A DNA stretch of 64,000 bases from Cellulomonas pakistanensis (GCF_016862755.1 NZ_BONO01000026.1:1-64000); one strand, 5' to 3'. Counted from the stretch's first letter, positions 43,902 through 53,229 are shown. The notes: generated from the letters alone by a model not told the origin. Numbers and translations are program-made.

Positions 43902-44058
43902 CGGTGCCCCCGGTGTCGGGCCCGGCGCGCTGCGCGGCGGGCGGCGGACGACGTGCGCCCCATGATGCCGACGCGGTGCCGGGACGACCACAGGACGCGG
44001 AGCGGTGCGTCGTCCCCAGGCAGGCCGCACGGCCGCGCCGCGGGCGGGCCAGGAACCG

Positions 44059-44481
44059 TCAGCCTCGGACCACCGCGGGGCGCCGACCCGCATCGACCCG
44101 GGAGGCGAGCGCCGTGCCGCACGAGGCGACCAGCACCCCGACCGCGTACCAGAGCAGGTCCGTGGCGACGAAGGTGGTCCCGAGCAGGTACCGCAGCGGC
44201 GGCCACGCGGAGGACGCGGCGGCGGGGACGCCGGTGAGCTGCAGGAGCTCGACCGCCCAGCACAGCGCGACGGCGACCCCGGCACGCACCGCCCGCGGCC
44301 ACCGCGGCGCCGCGAGCGCGACCAGCAGCAGCACGAGCGCCGCGTACAGGGCGTCGCCGAGCGCGTCGGCCGTGCCCCCGCTGCCCAGGCGCGCCGTCGC
44401 CAGCCCGAGGACCACGACGACGGCGCCGGCGACCGCCGTCGCGAGCCACGGCCGTCCGCCCTGCTCGGACCTCCTGCGCAC
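44059..44481 (-). CDS. DUF2809 integral membrane protein
   Basis: A 140-residue protein with four predicted helices. The pattern ALYAALVLLLVALAAPRWPR, VALCWAVELLQLTGVPA and LLGTTFVATDLLWYAVGVLV fits DUF2809, a membrane family of unknown function. GTG 44481 is preceded by GGAGGTGGGACG. Divergent from the secreted nuclease gene; the 108 bases between contain no clear operator. Confidence 0.78.
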   Translation of the reverse strand: MRRRSEQGGRPWLATAVAGAVVVVLGLATARLGSGGTADALGDALYAALVLLLVALAAPRWPRAVRAGVAVALCWAVELLQLTGVPAAASSAWPPLRYLLGTTFVATDLLWYAVGVLVASCGTALASRVDAGRRPAVVRG

Positions 44482-44589
44482 CGTCCCACCTCCCGGGCCG
44501 ACGCTAGGGCCCGCGCGCGGCGGTCCGGCGGCGCGCCGGCCCGGGTCGCGAGGGGGTGTCGTGTCGGTCCCGTGTGCGACCGTTCCGCG

Positions 44590-45336
44590 GTGACCCGCAC
44601 CGGCCGCACCGCCCGCTCCGCCCGCGCCCGCCGTCGACCCGCCGCCGGGCGCCGGGCGGGGCGCATCGGCTGGGTGTGGCTCGTCCTCGTCGTCGCCGTC
44701 GCGCTCGGCGCCGGCCTGCCGGTCTGGTCGGAGGCGCGGGAGTCCGCCCGGTTCCCCGTCACCGCGGCGGACCTGGACCGCGCCCGCACCGAGCTCGCCG
44801 CGCTCGAGGTGAAGGGGCGCGCACCGAGGACCGGGTACGACCGCGACCAGTTCGGCCCGGCGTGGGCGGACGTGGACCGGAACGGCTGCGACACCCGCAA
44901 CGACGTCCTGGCGCGCGACCTGGCCGACGTCACGTTCGAGGACGGCACGCACGAGTGCGTCGTGCTCACCGGCACGCTCGACGACCCGTACACCGGGGAC
45001 GTCATCGACTTCGAGCGGGGGCCGAACAGCGCCGACGTCCAGATCGACCACGTCGTCGCCCTGTCGGACGCCTGGCAGAAGGGCGCCCAGCAGTGGGACG
45101 CGGAGACGCGCCGCCGGTTCGCCAACGACCCGGCCAACCTGCTCGCGGTCGACGGCCCGGCCAACGGCGCCAAGGGCGACGGCGACGCCGCGACCTGGCT
45201 GCCGCCGAGCACCGGCTACCGCTGCGCGTACGTCGCCCGCCAGGTCCGGGTCAAGGCCGCCTACGGCCTGTGGGTGACCCACGCGGAGCGGGACGCCATG
45301 AGCCGGCAGCTCGACGCCTGCGTGGTCGCGCGCTGA
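44590..45336 (+). CDS. Secreted or membrane-tethered HNH nuclease (DUF1524 type)
   Basis: 248 residues: an Arg-rich start, one helix (WVWLVLVVAVALGAGLPVW) acting as signal or anchor, then a DUF1524/GmrSD-C-type nuclease domain. Catalytic signature: VQIDHVVALSDAWQKGAQQW with the His of the beta-beta-alpha metal motif, followed by NDPANLLAVDGPANGAKGD. Cys in DRNGCDTRN and THECVV could pair outside the cell. Homologues are secreted DNases of actinobacteria, probably for nutrient release. The start at 44590 lacks a strong ribosome site. Confidence 0.85.
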   Translation: MTRTGRTARSARARRRPAAGRRAGRIGWVWLVLVVAVALGAGLPVWSEARESARFPVTAADLDRARTELAALEVKGRAPRTGYDRDQFGPAWADVDRNGCDTRNDVLARDLADVTFEDGTHECVVLTGTLDDPYTGDVIDFERGPNSADVQIDHVVALSDAWQKGAQQWDAETRRRFANDPANLLAVDGPANGAKGDGDAATWLPPSTGYRCAYVARQVRVKAAYGLWVTHAERDAMSRQLDACVVAR

Positions 45337-45351
45337 CCCGTGCGCCCGGGC

Positions 45352-45929
45352 TCAGATGTCGTCGTCCTCCAGGAGGTGACGGCGCACCCGCTCGGCGAAG
45401 CCGGGGCACCCCGCCCGGCGCAGGGCCCCGTCGAGGTCGGCCGCTCCGTCACGAGCGCCGTAGTAGCGGGCCTGGGCACGCCCGGCGGCTGCACCAGGTC
45501 GGGAGCCGCCGCGTCGACCCGCACGAAGAACGCGTCGGGGGCGCACACCTCGTACGTCGAGATCGCACGGACCGCCGGCGCGGAGAAGCCGGAGTCCGAC
45601 GTCAGGACGACGTCCATCCCGGCTGCCACGGCCGCGGCGTGCACGTGCTGGTCGTGCCGGTCGCCCGGGAACTCCCCGTCGACCGCGAAGTCCTCGATGC
45701 GACCGCCCTCCAAGGACCCGCAGATGCGGTCGCGGACGAGCGCGATCCTCCTGCCGTCCCACTCCGGGTGCGCGCGACGCTGGCGGTACAGCACCTCGGC
45801 CACGATGTCCTCGGTCCAGTAGGTCCGGTACGGCGGGGCCTCGGCCTGCAGCTGGATCAGGACGAGCCAGTCGCGGAGCGTGCGGGAGTACAGGACGTTC
45901 GCGTCGGCGAGGACCCGCAGCGTGCGCAC
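45352..45929 (-). pseudogene. PIN-domain toxin with a C-terminal frameshift
   Basis: The frame from GTG 45929 encodes VLADANVLYSRTLRDWL with the first catalytic Asp, WTEDIVAEVLYRQRRAHPEW and DRHDQHVHAAAVAAGMDVVL then TSDSGF, i.e. the acidic core of a PIN ribonuclease. After LVQPPGVP the natural continuation (AQARYYGARDGAADLDGALR, then LLEDDDI and a stop at 45352) is in another frame, so a one- or two-base indel near 45480 separates the last ~40 residues. Reading on in the first frame gives a foreign tail to 45261. Either a sequencing error or an attenuated toxin; catalytic residues are before the shift. Confidence 0.72.
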
Positions 45930-45977
45930 CACCGGAACGCTAGGCCCGCGTCGGCGCACTCAGCCGGCGCGCAGCAC

Positions 45978-46400
45978 CTACGCGTCCTCGGCGGCGAGGA
46001 GCTCCTCGAACGCCCGCCTCTGCCGGGCGAGCCGCTCGCGCCGGAACGCCACGACGTCCTCGGCGAGCAGCCGGGTGTGGGTGCCGACCTTGTGCGCAGG
46101 GAGGTCACCGTTCGCGATCAGCTTCATCAGCGTCGGACGGGACACGCCGAGCAGCTCGGCGGCGGCCGTCGTGGTCAGCTCGTCGGGCATCGCGCCGACC
46201 GTCACCGTGCCGCCGGCCGCGACGGCGTCGACCACCGCCGTGATCAGCCGGGAGAGCTCGGCGGGGGCAGGACCGGCGACGCCCAGGGCGTCGAGGACCG
46301 CCCAGCCCTCGCCCCGTGCGGCCCGTGCCATGGCCTCCTGGGCCTGCTCGCGCTCGCGCGTCGTCGTCACGAGCCGCCGGGCGGCGATCGTCGTCGCCAT
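45978..46400 (-). CDS. Antitoxin with excisionase-type helix-turn-helix
   Basis: The 140-residue protein carries a MerR/excisionase-like DNA-binding unit: LTTTAAAELLGVSRPTLMKL followed by IANGDLPAHKVGTHTRLLAE and DVVAFRRERLARQRRAFEEL. In actinobacteria such proteins pair with PIN toxins as type II antitoxins and repress their own promoter. ATG 46400 has GAGGAGGT four bases upstream. The toxin gene begins about 46 bases after its stop. A perfect palindrome overlaps the promoter region upstream. Confidence 0.85.
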   Translation of the reverse strand: MATTIAARRLVTTTREREQAQEAMARAARGEGWAVLDALGVAGPAPAELSRLITAVVDAVAAGGTVTVGAMPDELTTTAAAELLGVSRPTLMKLIANGDLPAHKVGTHTRLLAEDVVAFRRERLARQRRAFEELLAAEDA

Positions 46401-46427
46401 GGGGACCTCCTCACCTCTGCAGATGCA

Positions 46428-46456
46428 AGTGTCGTCGACTGCACCTGCAGGTGCAA
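46428..46456 (-). promoter_or_regulatory. Toxin-antitoxin promoter with palindromic operator
   Basis: On the minus strand TTGCAC (46456-46451) and GACACT (46433-46428) stand 17 bases apart, a plausible -35/-10 pair. A perfect 16-bp palindrome TGCACCTGCAGGTGCA (46440-46455) overlaps the -35, and a related half-site TGCAGATGCA lies at 46418-46427. This is the expected layout for autoregulation by the HTH antitoxin. Confidence 0.55.
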
Positions 46457-46476
46457 CCCCGCACCCGAGCGGCCCG

Positions 46477-47220
46477 TCAGAGCAGCGGCCGCTCCAGGAT
46501 CCACGACCCGCCCAGCACCAGCGCCCCGCCGCACACGAGCAGGAACACCGCCACCCACACCCCGCCCGGCACCCGGGTGAGCCGCGCCAGCATGTCGGCG
46601 TCCGAGGTCCCCCGCCCGCGCGCCCGTCGCCGCTGCGCCTGCATCTCCAGCACCGCGCGCGGTGCGCCGAGCAGCAGGTACCAGGTGACCGCGTACGCCA
46701 CCGCGACCTGCACGGCCGCCGTCCCCCACCACGAGACGCCGACGAGCACGACGCCCGTGACCAGCACCGCCCACAGGCCGTACCAGTTCCGGATCTGCAC
46801 CAGCACGAGCACCAGGACCACCAGCAGCGCCCACAGCAGCCCGACGGCGTACCCGCGGCCGAGCAGCCACGCGGCGCCGAGCCCGAGCACCGCCGGCCCG
46901 ACGTAGCCGGCGAACGCGGTCGCCACCATGCCGGGACCCCGCGGCTTGCCGACCGAGACCGTCAGGCCGGAGGTGTCGGAGTGCACGCGGATGCCGGACA
47001 GCCGCCGGCCGGACAGCACGGCGACCAGGCCGTGGGCCGCCTCGTGCACGATGGTCAGCAGGTGCCGGGACAGGTGCCAGAGCGTCGGCACGGCCAGGCA
47101 GAGCAGCGCGGCCGCGAGGGTGCCGAGCAGCACCGCCTGCCCCGGGGCGGGCTGGACGGTCGTCGCGCGCTCCCAGATCTCCCCGGGCAGCGCGCGCAGG
47201 CCGTCGACGGACGCGCTCAC
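46477..47220 (-). CDS. M50-family membrane metalloprotease (M50B-like)
   Basis: A 247-residue integral membrane protein with about six helices. The zinc-binding motif is HEAAH in LLTIVHEAAHGLVAVLSGRR, and the following GIRVHSDTSGLTVS resembles the M50B/spoIVFB-like branch; AFAGYVGPAVLGLGAAWLLG is the next conserved helix. Intramembrane cleavage of an unknown substrate is expected. It starts in a GTGA overlap with the LmeA-like gene, which lies upstream on the same strand. Confidence 0.82.
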   Translation of the reverse strand: MSASVDGLRALPGEIWERATTVQPAPGQAVLLGTLAAALLCLAVPTLWHLSRHLLTIVHEAAHGLVAVLSGRRLSGIRVHSDTSGLTVSVGKPRGPGMVATAFAGYVGPAVLGLGAAWLLGRGYAVGLLWALLVVLVLVLVQIRNWYGLWAVLVTGVVLVGVSWWGTAAVQVAVAYAVTWYLLLGAPRAVLEMQAQRRRARGRGTSDADMLARLTRVPGGVWVAVFLLVCGGALVLGGSWILERPLL

Positions 47221-47924
47221 AGGGCGTCGAGCGTCACGTCGTCGAGCTCGACCCTCACGTGCAGGCCGTCGTCCCGGACGGTGGCGCCGGTGACCCGGGC
47301 TCCCTCGGGCAGCTGGTCGGTGACGTCGACCTCGGTGATCCGCGACGCGAGGCCGTCCGGCAGCACGCCCGCGTCGACGACGAGGCCCCCGAGGGACGCG
47401 CTCGTGATCGTGGCGGTCAGGCCGTCGGCGCCGGCCGGGGCGAGCGTCAGCCCCACCGCGACCGGGATGCCCGCGACGGCGCCGCCGGCCACGAGGCCCT
47501 CGCCCTCGGTCGCCAGGGTCAGGTCCCAGCCGGTGCGCTCGCGGAGCAGCGCCTCCAGCGTGGCGGTCGGCACCGTGGCGGTCGCGACGACGTGCTCCGC
47601 GCCGCGCGGCTCCTGGACGGCGACCCCGGTCGCGGTGACGTCGAGGTTCGTGACGTCGAGGCCGCGCAGCGTGGCCCCGGGCGCCGTCAGGTGCACGTCG
47701 TCGAGGGTGCCGCGGGCGAGCTGGGTGAGGAACGGGAAGCCGGCGATCGACACGTCCGGGTCGGTGGCGCCGAGCTGGGAGCGCACCGCGTCGGCGGCGA
47801 CGTCCTGCGCGATCCCGTGCGTCACCCGGTCGGCGAGCACGGTGCCCCCGACCAGCACGACGACGGCGAGGGCGAGGCCGACGGCGCATCCGACGCGGCG
47901 GCGGGGGCTGCGGGTCCGGGTCAC
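47217..47924 (-). CDS. LmeA-like DUF2993 lipid-binding protein
   Basis: A 235-residue envelope protein: an N-terminal helix (VGCAVGLALAVVVLVGGTVL) as signal-anchor, then DUF2993 with the characteristic DVSIAGFPFLTQLARGTLDD near residues 58-77 and repeated beta-strands. LmeA of mycobacteria binds phospholipids and supports lipomannan maturation. Here the function is inferred from the family. GTG start. Translationally coupled to the M50 protease gene. Confidence 0.85.
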   Translation of the reverse strand: MTRTRSPRRRVGCAVGLALAVVVLVGGTVLADRVTHGIAQDVAADAVRSQLGATDPDVSIAGFPFLTQLARGTLDDVHLTAPGATLRGLDVTNLDVTATGVAVQEPRGAEHVVATATVPTATLEALLRERTGWDLTLATEGEGLVAGGAVAGIPVAVGLTLAPAGADGLTATITSASLGGLVVDAGVLPDGLASRITEVDVTDQLPEGARVTGATVRDDGLHVRVELDDVTLDAL

Positions 47925-48095
47925 GCCCCGAGGGTACGGGTCGGCCCGCCCGCCGGGGGCGGAGTCGCCTCCGGCCTCGCGGGACCTTCACCCGTCCCGC
48001 GCACCCGCAGCGCGTGGCCCGCCCGGTTGCGGGGGTCCGGGGCCCGACGTTGACTCGTGAGCAGGCAACCGACCGGCAGCACGACGGGAGCGGAC

Positions 48096-48353
48096 ATGGG
48101 CATCGGGGACTTCGTGGACAGGGCCAAGAAGGCCGTGGCGGGCAACGAGGACAAGATCGCCGGCGCGATCGACAAGGCCGCCGGGGCGGTGAAGGGCCGG
48201 ACGTCCGAGGGCACCGACCGCAGGATCGACCAGGCGACCGCCAAGGCGCGCGAGTACCTCGAGAAGCAGAAGGGGGACGCCGGGGCCGAGCCCCCGGCCC
48301 GGACCGCACCACCGGTCCGGCACCCCGAGCGCACCGACCCGCCGGCCCTCTGA
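48096..48353 (+). CDS. Rv0909-like antitoxin-family protein
   Basis: The 85-residue protein begins MGIGDFVDRAKKAVAGNEDK and continues with IDKAAGAVKGRTSEGTDRRI, the charged helical repeat pattern of the MT0933/Rv0909 antitoxin family, then a Pro/Ala-rich tail. The mycobacterial partner toxin is a SRPBCC-fold protein; none is adjacent here, so it may work as a stand-alone helper. ATG 48096 with GGGAG upstream is preferred over a longer frame from 48057. It precedes the zwf gene by 8 bases. Confidence 0.75.
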   Translation: MGIGDFVDRAKKAVAGNEDKIAGAIDKAAGAVKGRTSEGTDRRIDQATAKAREYLEKQKGDAGAEPPARTAPPVRHPERTDPPAL

Positions 48354-48361
48354 GCGCCGGC

Positions 48362-49777
48362 GTGGCACCCGAGACGCCGGCTGAGCCGCCGGTCCTGCTC
48401 GTCCTGCACGGCGCCCGCGGCGACCTCGCGGAGCGCATGGTCTACCCCGGCCTCGCGCAGCTCGCCACGCGCGGGCTGCTGCCCGAGCGGTGGGCGGTCA
48501 TCGGCACGGGCCGCAAGCCGATCGGCGACGACGAGCTGGCGGACCTGGTCAGGTCGTCGCTCGAGGAGCACGGCGACCCGGAGCACGCCGGCGCCCTCGA
48601 CGGGCACGTGTCCTACGCGACCACGTTCACCGAGGACGACCCGGGCGAGCTGGTCGACGCGATCCGCGACGCCCGCCGCGACCTGGCGGACGGGGGCGAC
48701 GAGGCCGGCGTGACCGTCGTGCACTACCTCGCGGTGCCGCCGTCGGCGTTCGAGCCGACGACCCGCGGGCTGCGGGCGCACGGCCTGGCCGAGGGCGCCC
48801 GCGTCGTCTACGAGAAGCCGTACGGCACGTCGCCGGAGTCGTTCGAGCGGCTCGACGCGCTGGTGCACGAGGTCCTCGACGAGGAGCAGGTGTTCCGGAT
48901 CGACCATTTCCTCGGCAAGGAGGCGACCCAGAACTTGCACGTGCTGCGGTTCGGCAACGAGCTGTTCGGCGGGGTGTGGAACCGCCGGCACGTCGCCCAG
49001 GTGCAGGTCGACGTGCCGGAGACGCTCGACGTCGCCGACCGGGCCGACTTCTACGACGAGACCGGCGCCGCGCTGGACATGCTGGTCACGCACCTGTTCC
49101 AGATCGCGGCCGAGGTCGCGATGGAGCCGCCCACCGCGCTCGACGCGGACCACCTGGCGACGGCGCGCGAGGCGGTCATCGACTGCTTCCGCCCGCTCGA
49201 CCCGGCCGAGGTCGTGCTCGGGCAGTTCGACGGCTACCGGGACATCGACGGCATCGCCGACGACTCGACCACGGACACGTTCGTCGCGGCGCGGCTGTGG
49301 GTGGACAACGACCGCTGGCGCGGCGTGCCCTTCCTGCTGCGCACCGGCAAGCGCATGGCGGCGTCGGCGCAGCGCGTGACGCTGGTGCTGAAGACGCCCG
49401 ACGAGCTGTTCGGGGAGCCGGTCGGCCCGGGCCGGATCAGCCTGTCGCTGGCCGGCGACGGCGCCATCGACATCACGACGACGGTGAAGCAGCCCGGCCC
49501 CGACCTGACGCTCGCGACCGGGACCGCGTCGCTGGCGCTGGACGACGTGGAGCCGGGCGAGCCGCTGACGCCGTACGCGTCGCTGCTGCACGACGTGCTG
49601 GCCGGCGACCGGACGCTGTTCACCACGCCGCACGGGCTCGAGGCCGCGTGGCGGGCGTTCGCGCCGCTGCTCGGCCCGGACCGCCCGGACCCGGAGCCCT
49701 ACGAGCCGGGCACGTGGGGCCCCGCCCGGGCCGACGAGCTCGCCGGCCCGGACGGGTGGGTGCTCACTCGTAGCTGA
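48362..49777 (+). CDS. zwf: Glucose-6-phosphate dehydrogenase
   Basis: G6PDH oxidises glucose-6-phosphate to 6-phosphogluconolactone with NADP+. Markers: a nucleotide-binding start LVLHGARGDLAERMVYPGL (diverged from the usual GxSGDL), VVYEKPYGTSPESFERL, the active-site RIDHFLGKEATQNL and a C-terminal FTTPHGLEAAWRAFAPLL. 471 residues, slightly short, and no tal, tkt, opcA or gnd neighbours, so it is probably a second, stand-alone copy rather than the main pentose-phosphate gene. Its 3' end overlaps the converging permease gene by 14 bases. Confidence 0.9.
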   Translation: MAPETPAEPPVLLVLHGARGDLAERMVYPGLAQLATRGLLPERWAVIGTGRKPIGDDELADLVRSSLEEHGDPEHAGALDGHVSYATTFTEDDPGELVDAIRDARRDLADGGDEAGVTVVHYLAVPPSAFEPTTRGLRAHGLAEGARVVYEKPYGTSPESFERLDALVHEVLDEEQVFRIDHFLGKEATQNLHVLRFGNELFGGVWNRRHVAQVQVDVPETLDVADRADFYDETGAALDMLVTHLFQIAAEVAMEPPTALDADHLATAREAVIDCFRPLDPAEVVLGQFDGYRDIDGIADDSTTDTFVAARLWVDNDRWRGVPFLLRTGKRMAASAQRVTLVLKTPDELFGEPVGPGRISLSLAGDGAIDITTTVKQPGPDLTLATGTASLALDDVEPGEPLTPYASLLHDVLAGDRTLFTTPHGLEAAWRAFAPLLGPDRPDPEPYEPGTWGPARADELAGPDGWVLTRS

Positions 49778-52307
49778 CGGCGTCCAGGACCCGCATCCGA
49801 GCCGCCCGGGTGGCGGGCCACAGCGCCGCCAGCACCCCGACGACGACGGCCAGTCCGACCATGCCGGCCAGGTTCCCCCACGGGATCACCAGCTCGGACA
49901 GGCCGTCGTCGGCGTACACGGACGGCAGCGCGGACGCGAGCGCCACCCCGACCACCAGGCCGACGACGGTGCCGAACACCGCCGTGAGCACGGACTCGAC
50001 GGTGACGGTCCCCGCGAGCTGCAGCCGGCCCAGGCCGACGGCGCGCAGCAGCCCGATCTCCCGGGTCCGCTCGATCACCGACAGCGCGAGCGTGTTCACG
50101 ATGCCGAGCACCGCGATCACGACCGACAGGCCGAGCAGCGCGTACAGGATGACGAGCACCTGGTTGACCTGGTCGGCGATGTTCGACACGAACTCGTCCT
50201 GGGTCAGCACGGACACCACCACGTAGGGCGCGACCGCGGCGGTGACCGTGTCCTTGAGCGCGTCGACCCCGACGCCCGCGGCGGCGTCGACCGCGAGGGT
50301 GTCGACCAGCTGCTGCTCCGGCGGGACGAGGGCGTCGAGCGTCTCCGCCGACACCACCACCGGCGCGCCGATCACGTTCGTGGTGAACACCGCGCCGATC
50401 GTCACGTCGCGCGGGCCGGTCGCGCCGGCGATCCGGAGGGTGTCCCCGACCGCCCAGCCCTGCTCGTCCGCGGGGTCCTCCTGCACCGCCGCCTCGCCGG
50501 CCGCGAGCGACGCCAGGTCGCCGTCGATCGTCTCCGCCCGGATGGTGCCGTCGAACAGGTCGTCCCGGACCCCGGCGACGTACCGCGTGCCCGCGTCGGC
50601 GCCACCGCCGGACGACACCTCCAGCGGCGCGGCCGCGAACGCGGCGGTGGCGCCGACCTCGGGCAGCGCGTCGACGTCGGCGATCGCGCCCTTCGGGATG
50701 TCGAACGTCGCGGACTGCAGCACCAGGTCGGCGCGCAGCTGCGACTCCACGACCCCGGCGACCGACGCCTGCGCCGAGGTCGCGATCACCGACACCCCGC
50801 CGACCAGCGCCATGCCGATCATCAGCGCGCCGGCCGTGTTGGCCGTGCGGCGCGGGTTGCGCACCACGTTGCCGCGGGCGAGCCGGCCGACGGGCCGCAG
50901 CAGCCGCACGAACGGCCACGCGAGCACCCCGAGCACCGCCCGGGCCAGGCCCGGCGCGAGCATGAGCACGCCCACGAGCACCGCCGCTGCCCCCGCGCCG
51001 AGGGCCGCGTCGAGCGTCCCCTCGCCGGTGTGCAGCACCGCAGCGAGCACCCCGGCCACGCCGAGGCCGGTGACGAGCGCGCCGAGCACCGCCCGCACCC
51101 GGATGGACCGCTCGGGCACCGCGACGTCGTCGCGCATCGCCTCGACCGGCGGCACCAGCGCGGCGCGCCGGGCCGGGACCGCCGCGGCGAGCACGCTGAC
51201 CACCGTGCCGACGACCAGCGAGACGCCGATGGTGGCGCCGTCCACCGGGATGTCGCCCGCCAGGTCCATCCCCATCGCCTCGAACACGGACTTCAGCCCC
51301 TGCACCAGGCCGAGGCCGCCGGCGATGCCGAGGGCGGAGCCGATCAGGCCGACCACCGCGGCCTGCACGAGTATCGACGCGAACACCTGCGCGGGCGAGG
51401 CGCCGACCGCCCGCAGCAGCGCGAACTCCCGCATCCGCTGCCGGACCGACATCGCGAACGTGTTGGAGATGATGAACGCGCCGACGAAGAGCGCGATCGC
51501 GGCGAACACCAGCAGGAACGTCGTGACGAACCCGAGCATCTGGTCGATCGCGGCCTTGTTCTCGTCGCGCAGCTCCTGGCCCGTCACGACCTGCAGGTCA
51601 CCGGGGACCAGCGGGGCGATCGCGGCGACGAGGTCGTCCGGCGTGGTGCCGTCCGCGGCGTAGACCGCGATGTCCGCGACCTTCCCGTCCGGCGCGAACA
51701 GGGCGTAGCCCGTGCCGGGGTCGACCACGACGAGGGTCGCGCCGGCCATCGGCGCGCCCATGTCGAAACGGCCCACCACCTCGGCGTCCCCGACCTGCCC
51801 GCCGAGCACGACCTGCGTGGTGTCGCCGACCGCCAGGCCCGAGGACTCGAGCGTCGCCGTCTCCAGCGCGATCTCCCCCGCGCGCTCGGGGCCGCGGCCC
51901 TCGACGACGTCGAGCGACGGGTCGTCGGGCAGGTAGGAGAACACCAGGCTCGGCGCCTGGGTGCTCTGCACGGCGGTGCCGTCGGCGCCGACCAGCACGA
52001 TCGAGCCCTGCGCCTCGGGGATCGCGTGCGCGACGCCGTCGAGCGCGGCGATGTCGTCGGCGAGCTCCATCGGGACCGCCGGCGCCGCGCCGGTGCCCTC
52101 CACGACCGAGGACCCCTCGGCGGGCTCGGCCCGCACGTAGGCGTCGCCGGGCGCGCCCGCGTCGACGATGCCGTCGAACGTGCTCGACATCATCGTGCGC
52201 AGCGAGAACGTCCCCGCGACGAACGCGACGCCCAGGGCGACCGCGAGCAGGGAGAGCAGGAACCGGACGACGTGGGCGCGGATGCCCCGCAGCGCCACCC
52301 GGAGCAT
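49764..52307 (-). CDS. ABC transporter permease with two FtsX domains
   Basis: An 847-residue membrane protein of the MacB/LolC type. N-terminal helix (VVRFLLSLLAVALGVAFVAG), a large extracytoplasmic region, then the first FtsX block with FAMSVRQRMREFALLRAVGA; after a second soluble region comes the C-terminal FtsX block with IVNTLALSVIERTREIGLLR and the end ARMRVLDAVSYE. The repeated layout is that of mechanotransmitting exporters acting on lipoproteins, lipids or peptides. It starts in a TGATG overlap with the ATPase gene. Confidence 0.92.
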   Translation of the reverse strand: MLRVALRGIRAHVVRFLLSLLAVALGVAFVAGTFSLRTMMSSTFDGIVDAGAPGDAYVRAEPAEGSSVVEGTGAAPAVPMELADDIAALDGVAHAIPEAQGSIVLVGADGTAVQSTQAPSLVFSYLPDDPSLDVVEGRGPERAGEIALETATLESSGLAVGDTTQVVLGGQVGDAEVVGRFDMGAPMAGATLVVVDPGTGYALFAPDGKVADIAVYAADGTTPDDLVAAIAPLVPGDLQVVTGQELRDENKAAIDQMLGFVTTFLLVFAAIALFVGAFIISNTFAMSVRQRMREFALLRAVGASPAQVFASILVQAAVVGLIGSALGIAGGLGLVQGLKSVFEAMGMDLAGDIPVDGATIGVSLVVGTVVSVLAAAVPARRAALVPPVEAMRDDVAVPERSIRVRAVLGALVTGLGVAGVLAAVLHTGEGTLDAALGAGAAAVLVGVLMLAPGLARAVLGVLAWPFVRLLRPVGRLARGNVVRNPRRTANTAGALMIGMALVGGVSVIATSAQASVAGVVESQLRADLVLQSATFDIPKGAIADVDALPEVGATAAFAAAPLEVSSGGGADAGTRYVAGVRDDLFDGTIRAETIDGDLASLAAGEAAVQEDPADEQGWAVGDTLRIAGATGPRDVTIGAVFTTNVIGAPVVVSAETLDALVPPEQQLVDTLAVDAAAGVGVDALKDTVTAAVAPYVVVSVLTQDEFVSNIADQVNQVLVILYALLGLSVVIAVLGIVNTLALSVIERTREIGLLRAVGLGRLQLAGTVTVESVLTAVFGTVVGLVVGVALASALPSVYADDGLSELVIPWGNLAGMVGLAVVVGVLAALWPATRAARMRVLDAVSYE

Positions 52308-53104
52308 CAGCGCGGCCCGCGACTGGCCGCGGGGACCGGCGCGGGCGCGGCGTGGGTGCCGGCCGAAGGCCGGAGCGCGGCCAGCGCCGCGAGCACGGAG
52401 TCCGGGGTGGGGTCGGTGAGCTCGCCCACGAGGCGGCCGTCCGCCAGGAACAGCACGCGGTGGGCGTAGGACGCGGCGGTGGGGTCGTGCGTCACCATCA
52501 CGACCGACTGACCCAGGTCGTCGACGGACCGGCGCAGGAAGCCCAGCACCTCGCCCGACGAGGTGGAGTCGAGGTTGCCGGTGGGCTCGTCCGCGAACAC
52601 CACCGCCGGCCGGGACACCAGGGCCCGCGCGCAGGCGACGCGCTGCTGCTGACCGCCCGACAGCTCCGTGGGCTTGTGCCCGAGCCGGTCGGCGAGGCCC
52701 ACGGCCTGCACCACGGCGTCCAGGTGCGCGCGGTCGACCGGGCGCCGCGCGATGTCGAGCGGCAGCGTGATGTTCTCCAGCGCCGTGAGCGTGGGGACCA
52801 GGTTGAACGCCTGGAACACGAAGCCGAGCCGGTCGCGGCGCAGCCGGGTCAGCTTCCGCTCGCCCATCCCGCTGACCTCGAGGCCGTCGACCACGACGGT
52901 GCCCGCGTCCGAGCGGTCGAGGCCGGCCATGCAGTGCATGAGGGTCGACTTGCCGGACCCGGAGGGGCCCATGATCGCGGTGAGCTCGCCGCGACCGAAG
53001 TCGACGTCGACCCCGTCGAGGGCCCGCACCGCCGTGTCGCCGGAGCCGTAGGTCTTCACCAGCCCGCGCGCGCTCGCGATCGGCGTTCCGTCGTGTGTGG
53101 CCAT
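52307..53104 (-). CDS. ABC transporter ATP-binding protein, LolD/MacB type
   Basis: 265 residues with Walker A MGPSGSGKSTLMHCMAGLD, the LolD-type FVFQAFNLVPTLTALENI Q-loop, signature LSGGQQQRVACARAL, Walker B VVFADEPTGNLDS and the H-loop MVTHDP. All motifs intact. It forms the cytosolic motor for the FtsX-domain permease encoded immediately downstream. ATG 53104; a CRP-like site lies in the shared upstream region with the divergent small membrane-protein gene. Confidence 0.94.
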   Translation of the reverse strand: MATHDGTPIASARGLVKTYGSGDTAVRALDGVDVDFGRGELTAIMGPSGSGKSTLMHCMAGLDRSDAGTVVVDGLEVSGMGERKLTRLRRDRLGFVFQAFNLVPTLTALENITLPLDIARRPVDRAHLDAVVQAVGLADRLGHKPTELSGGQQQRVACARALVSRPAVVFADEPTGNLDSTSSGEVLGFLRRSVDDLGQSVVMVTHDPTAASYAHRVLFLADGRLVGELTDPTPDSVLAALAALRPSAGTHAAPAPVPAASRGPR

Positions 53105-53229
53105 GATCCCCGTCCTGAGTGTGCGTCCCTGCCCGACCCGTGGATCGTCCCGCGCCGCCGTCGCAGCCAGGCATCCGGGAGCACCCTGGTCCGCCCCTGA
53201 CCGCGCCCCCGAGGGACCCAGGTCCCGAC

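Noticed and set aside
45261-45959. A 232-residue PIN protein without frameshift
   Set aside because: Its last ~50 residues are unrelated to PIN proteins, while the expected C-terminus with a natural stop lies in an adjacent frame.
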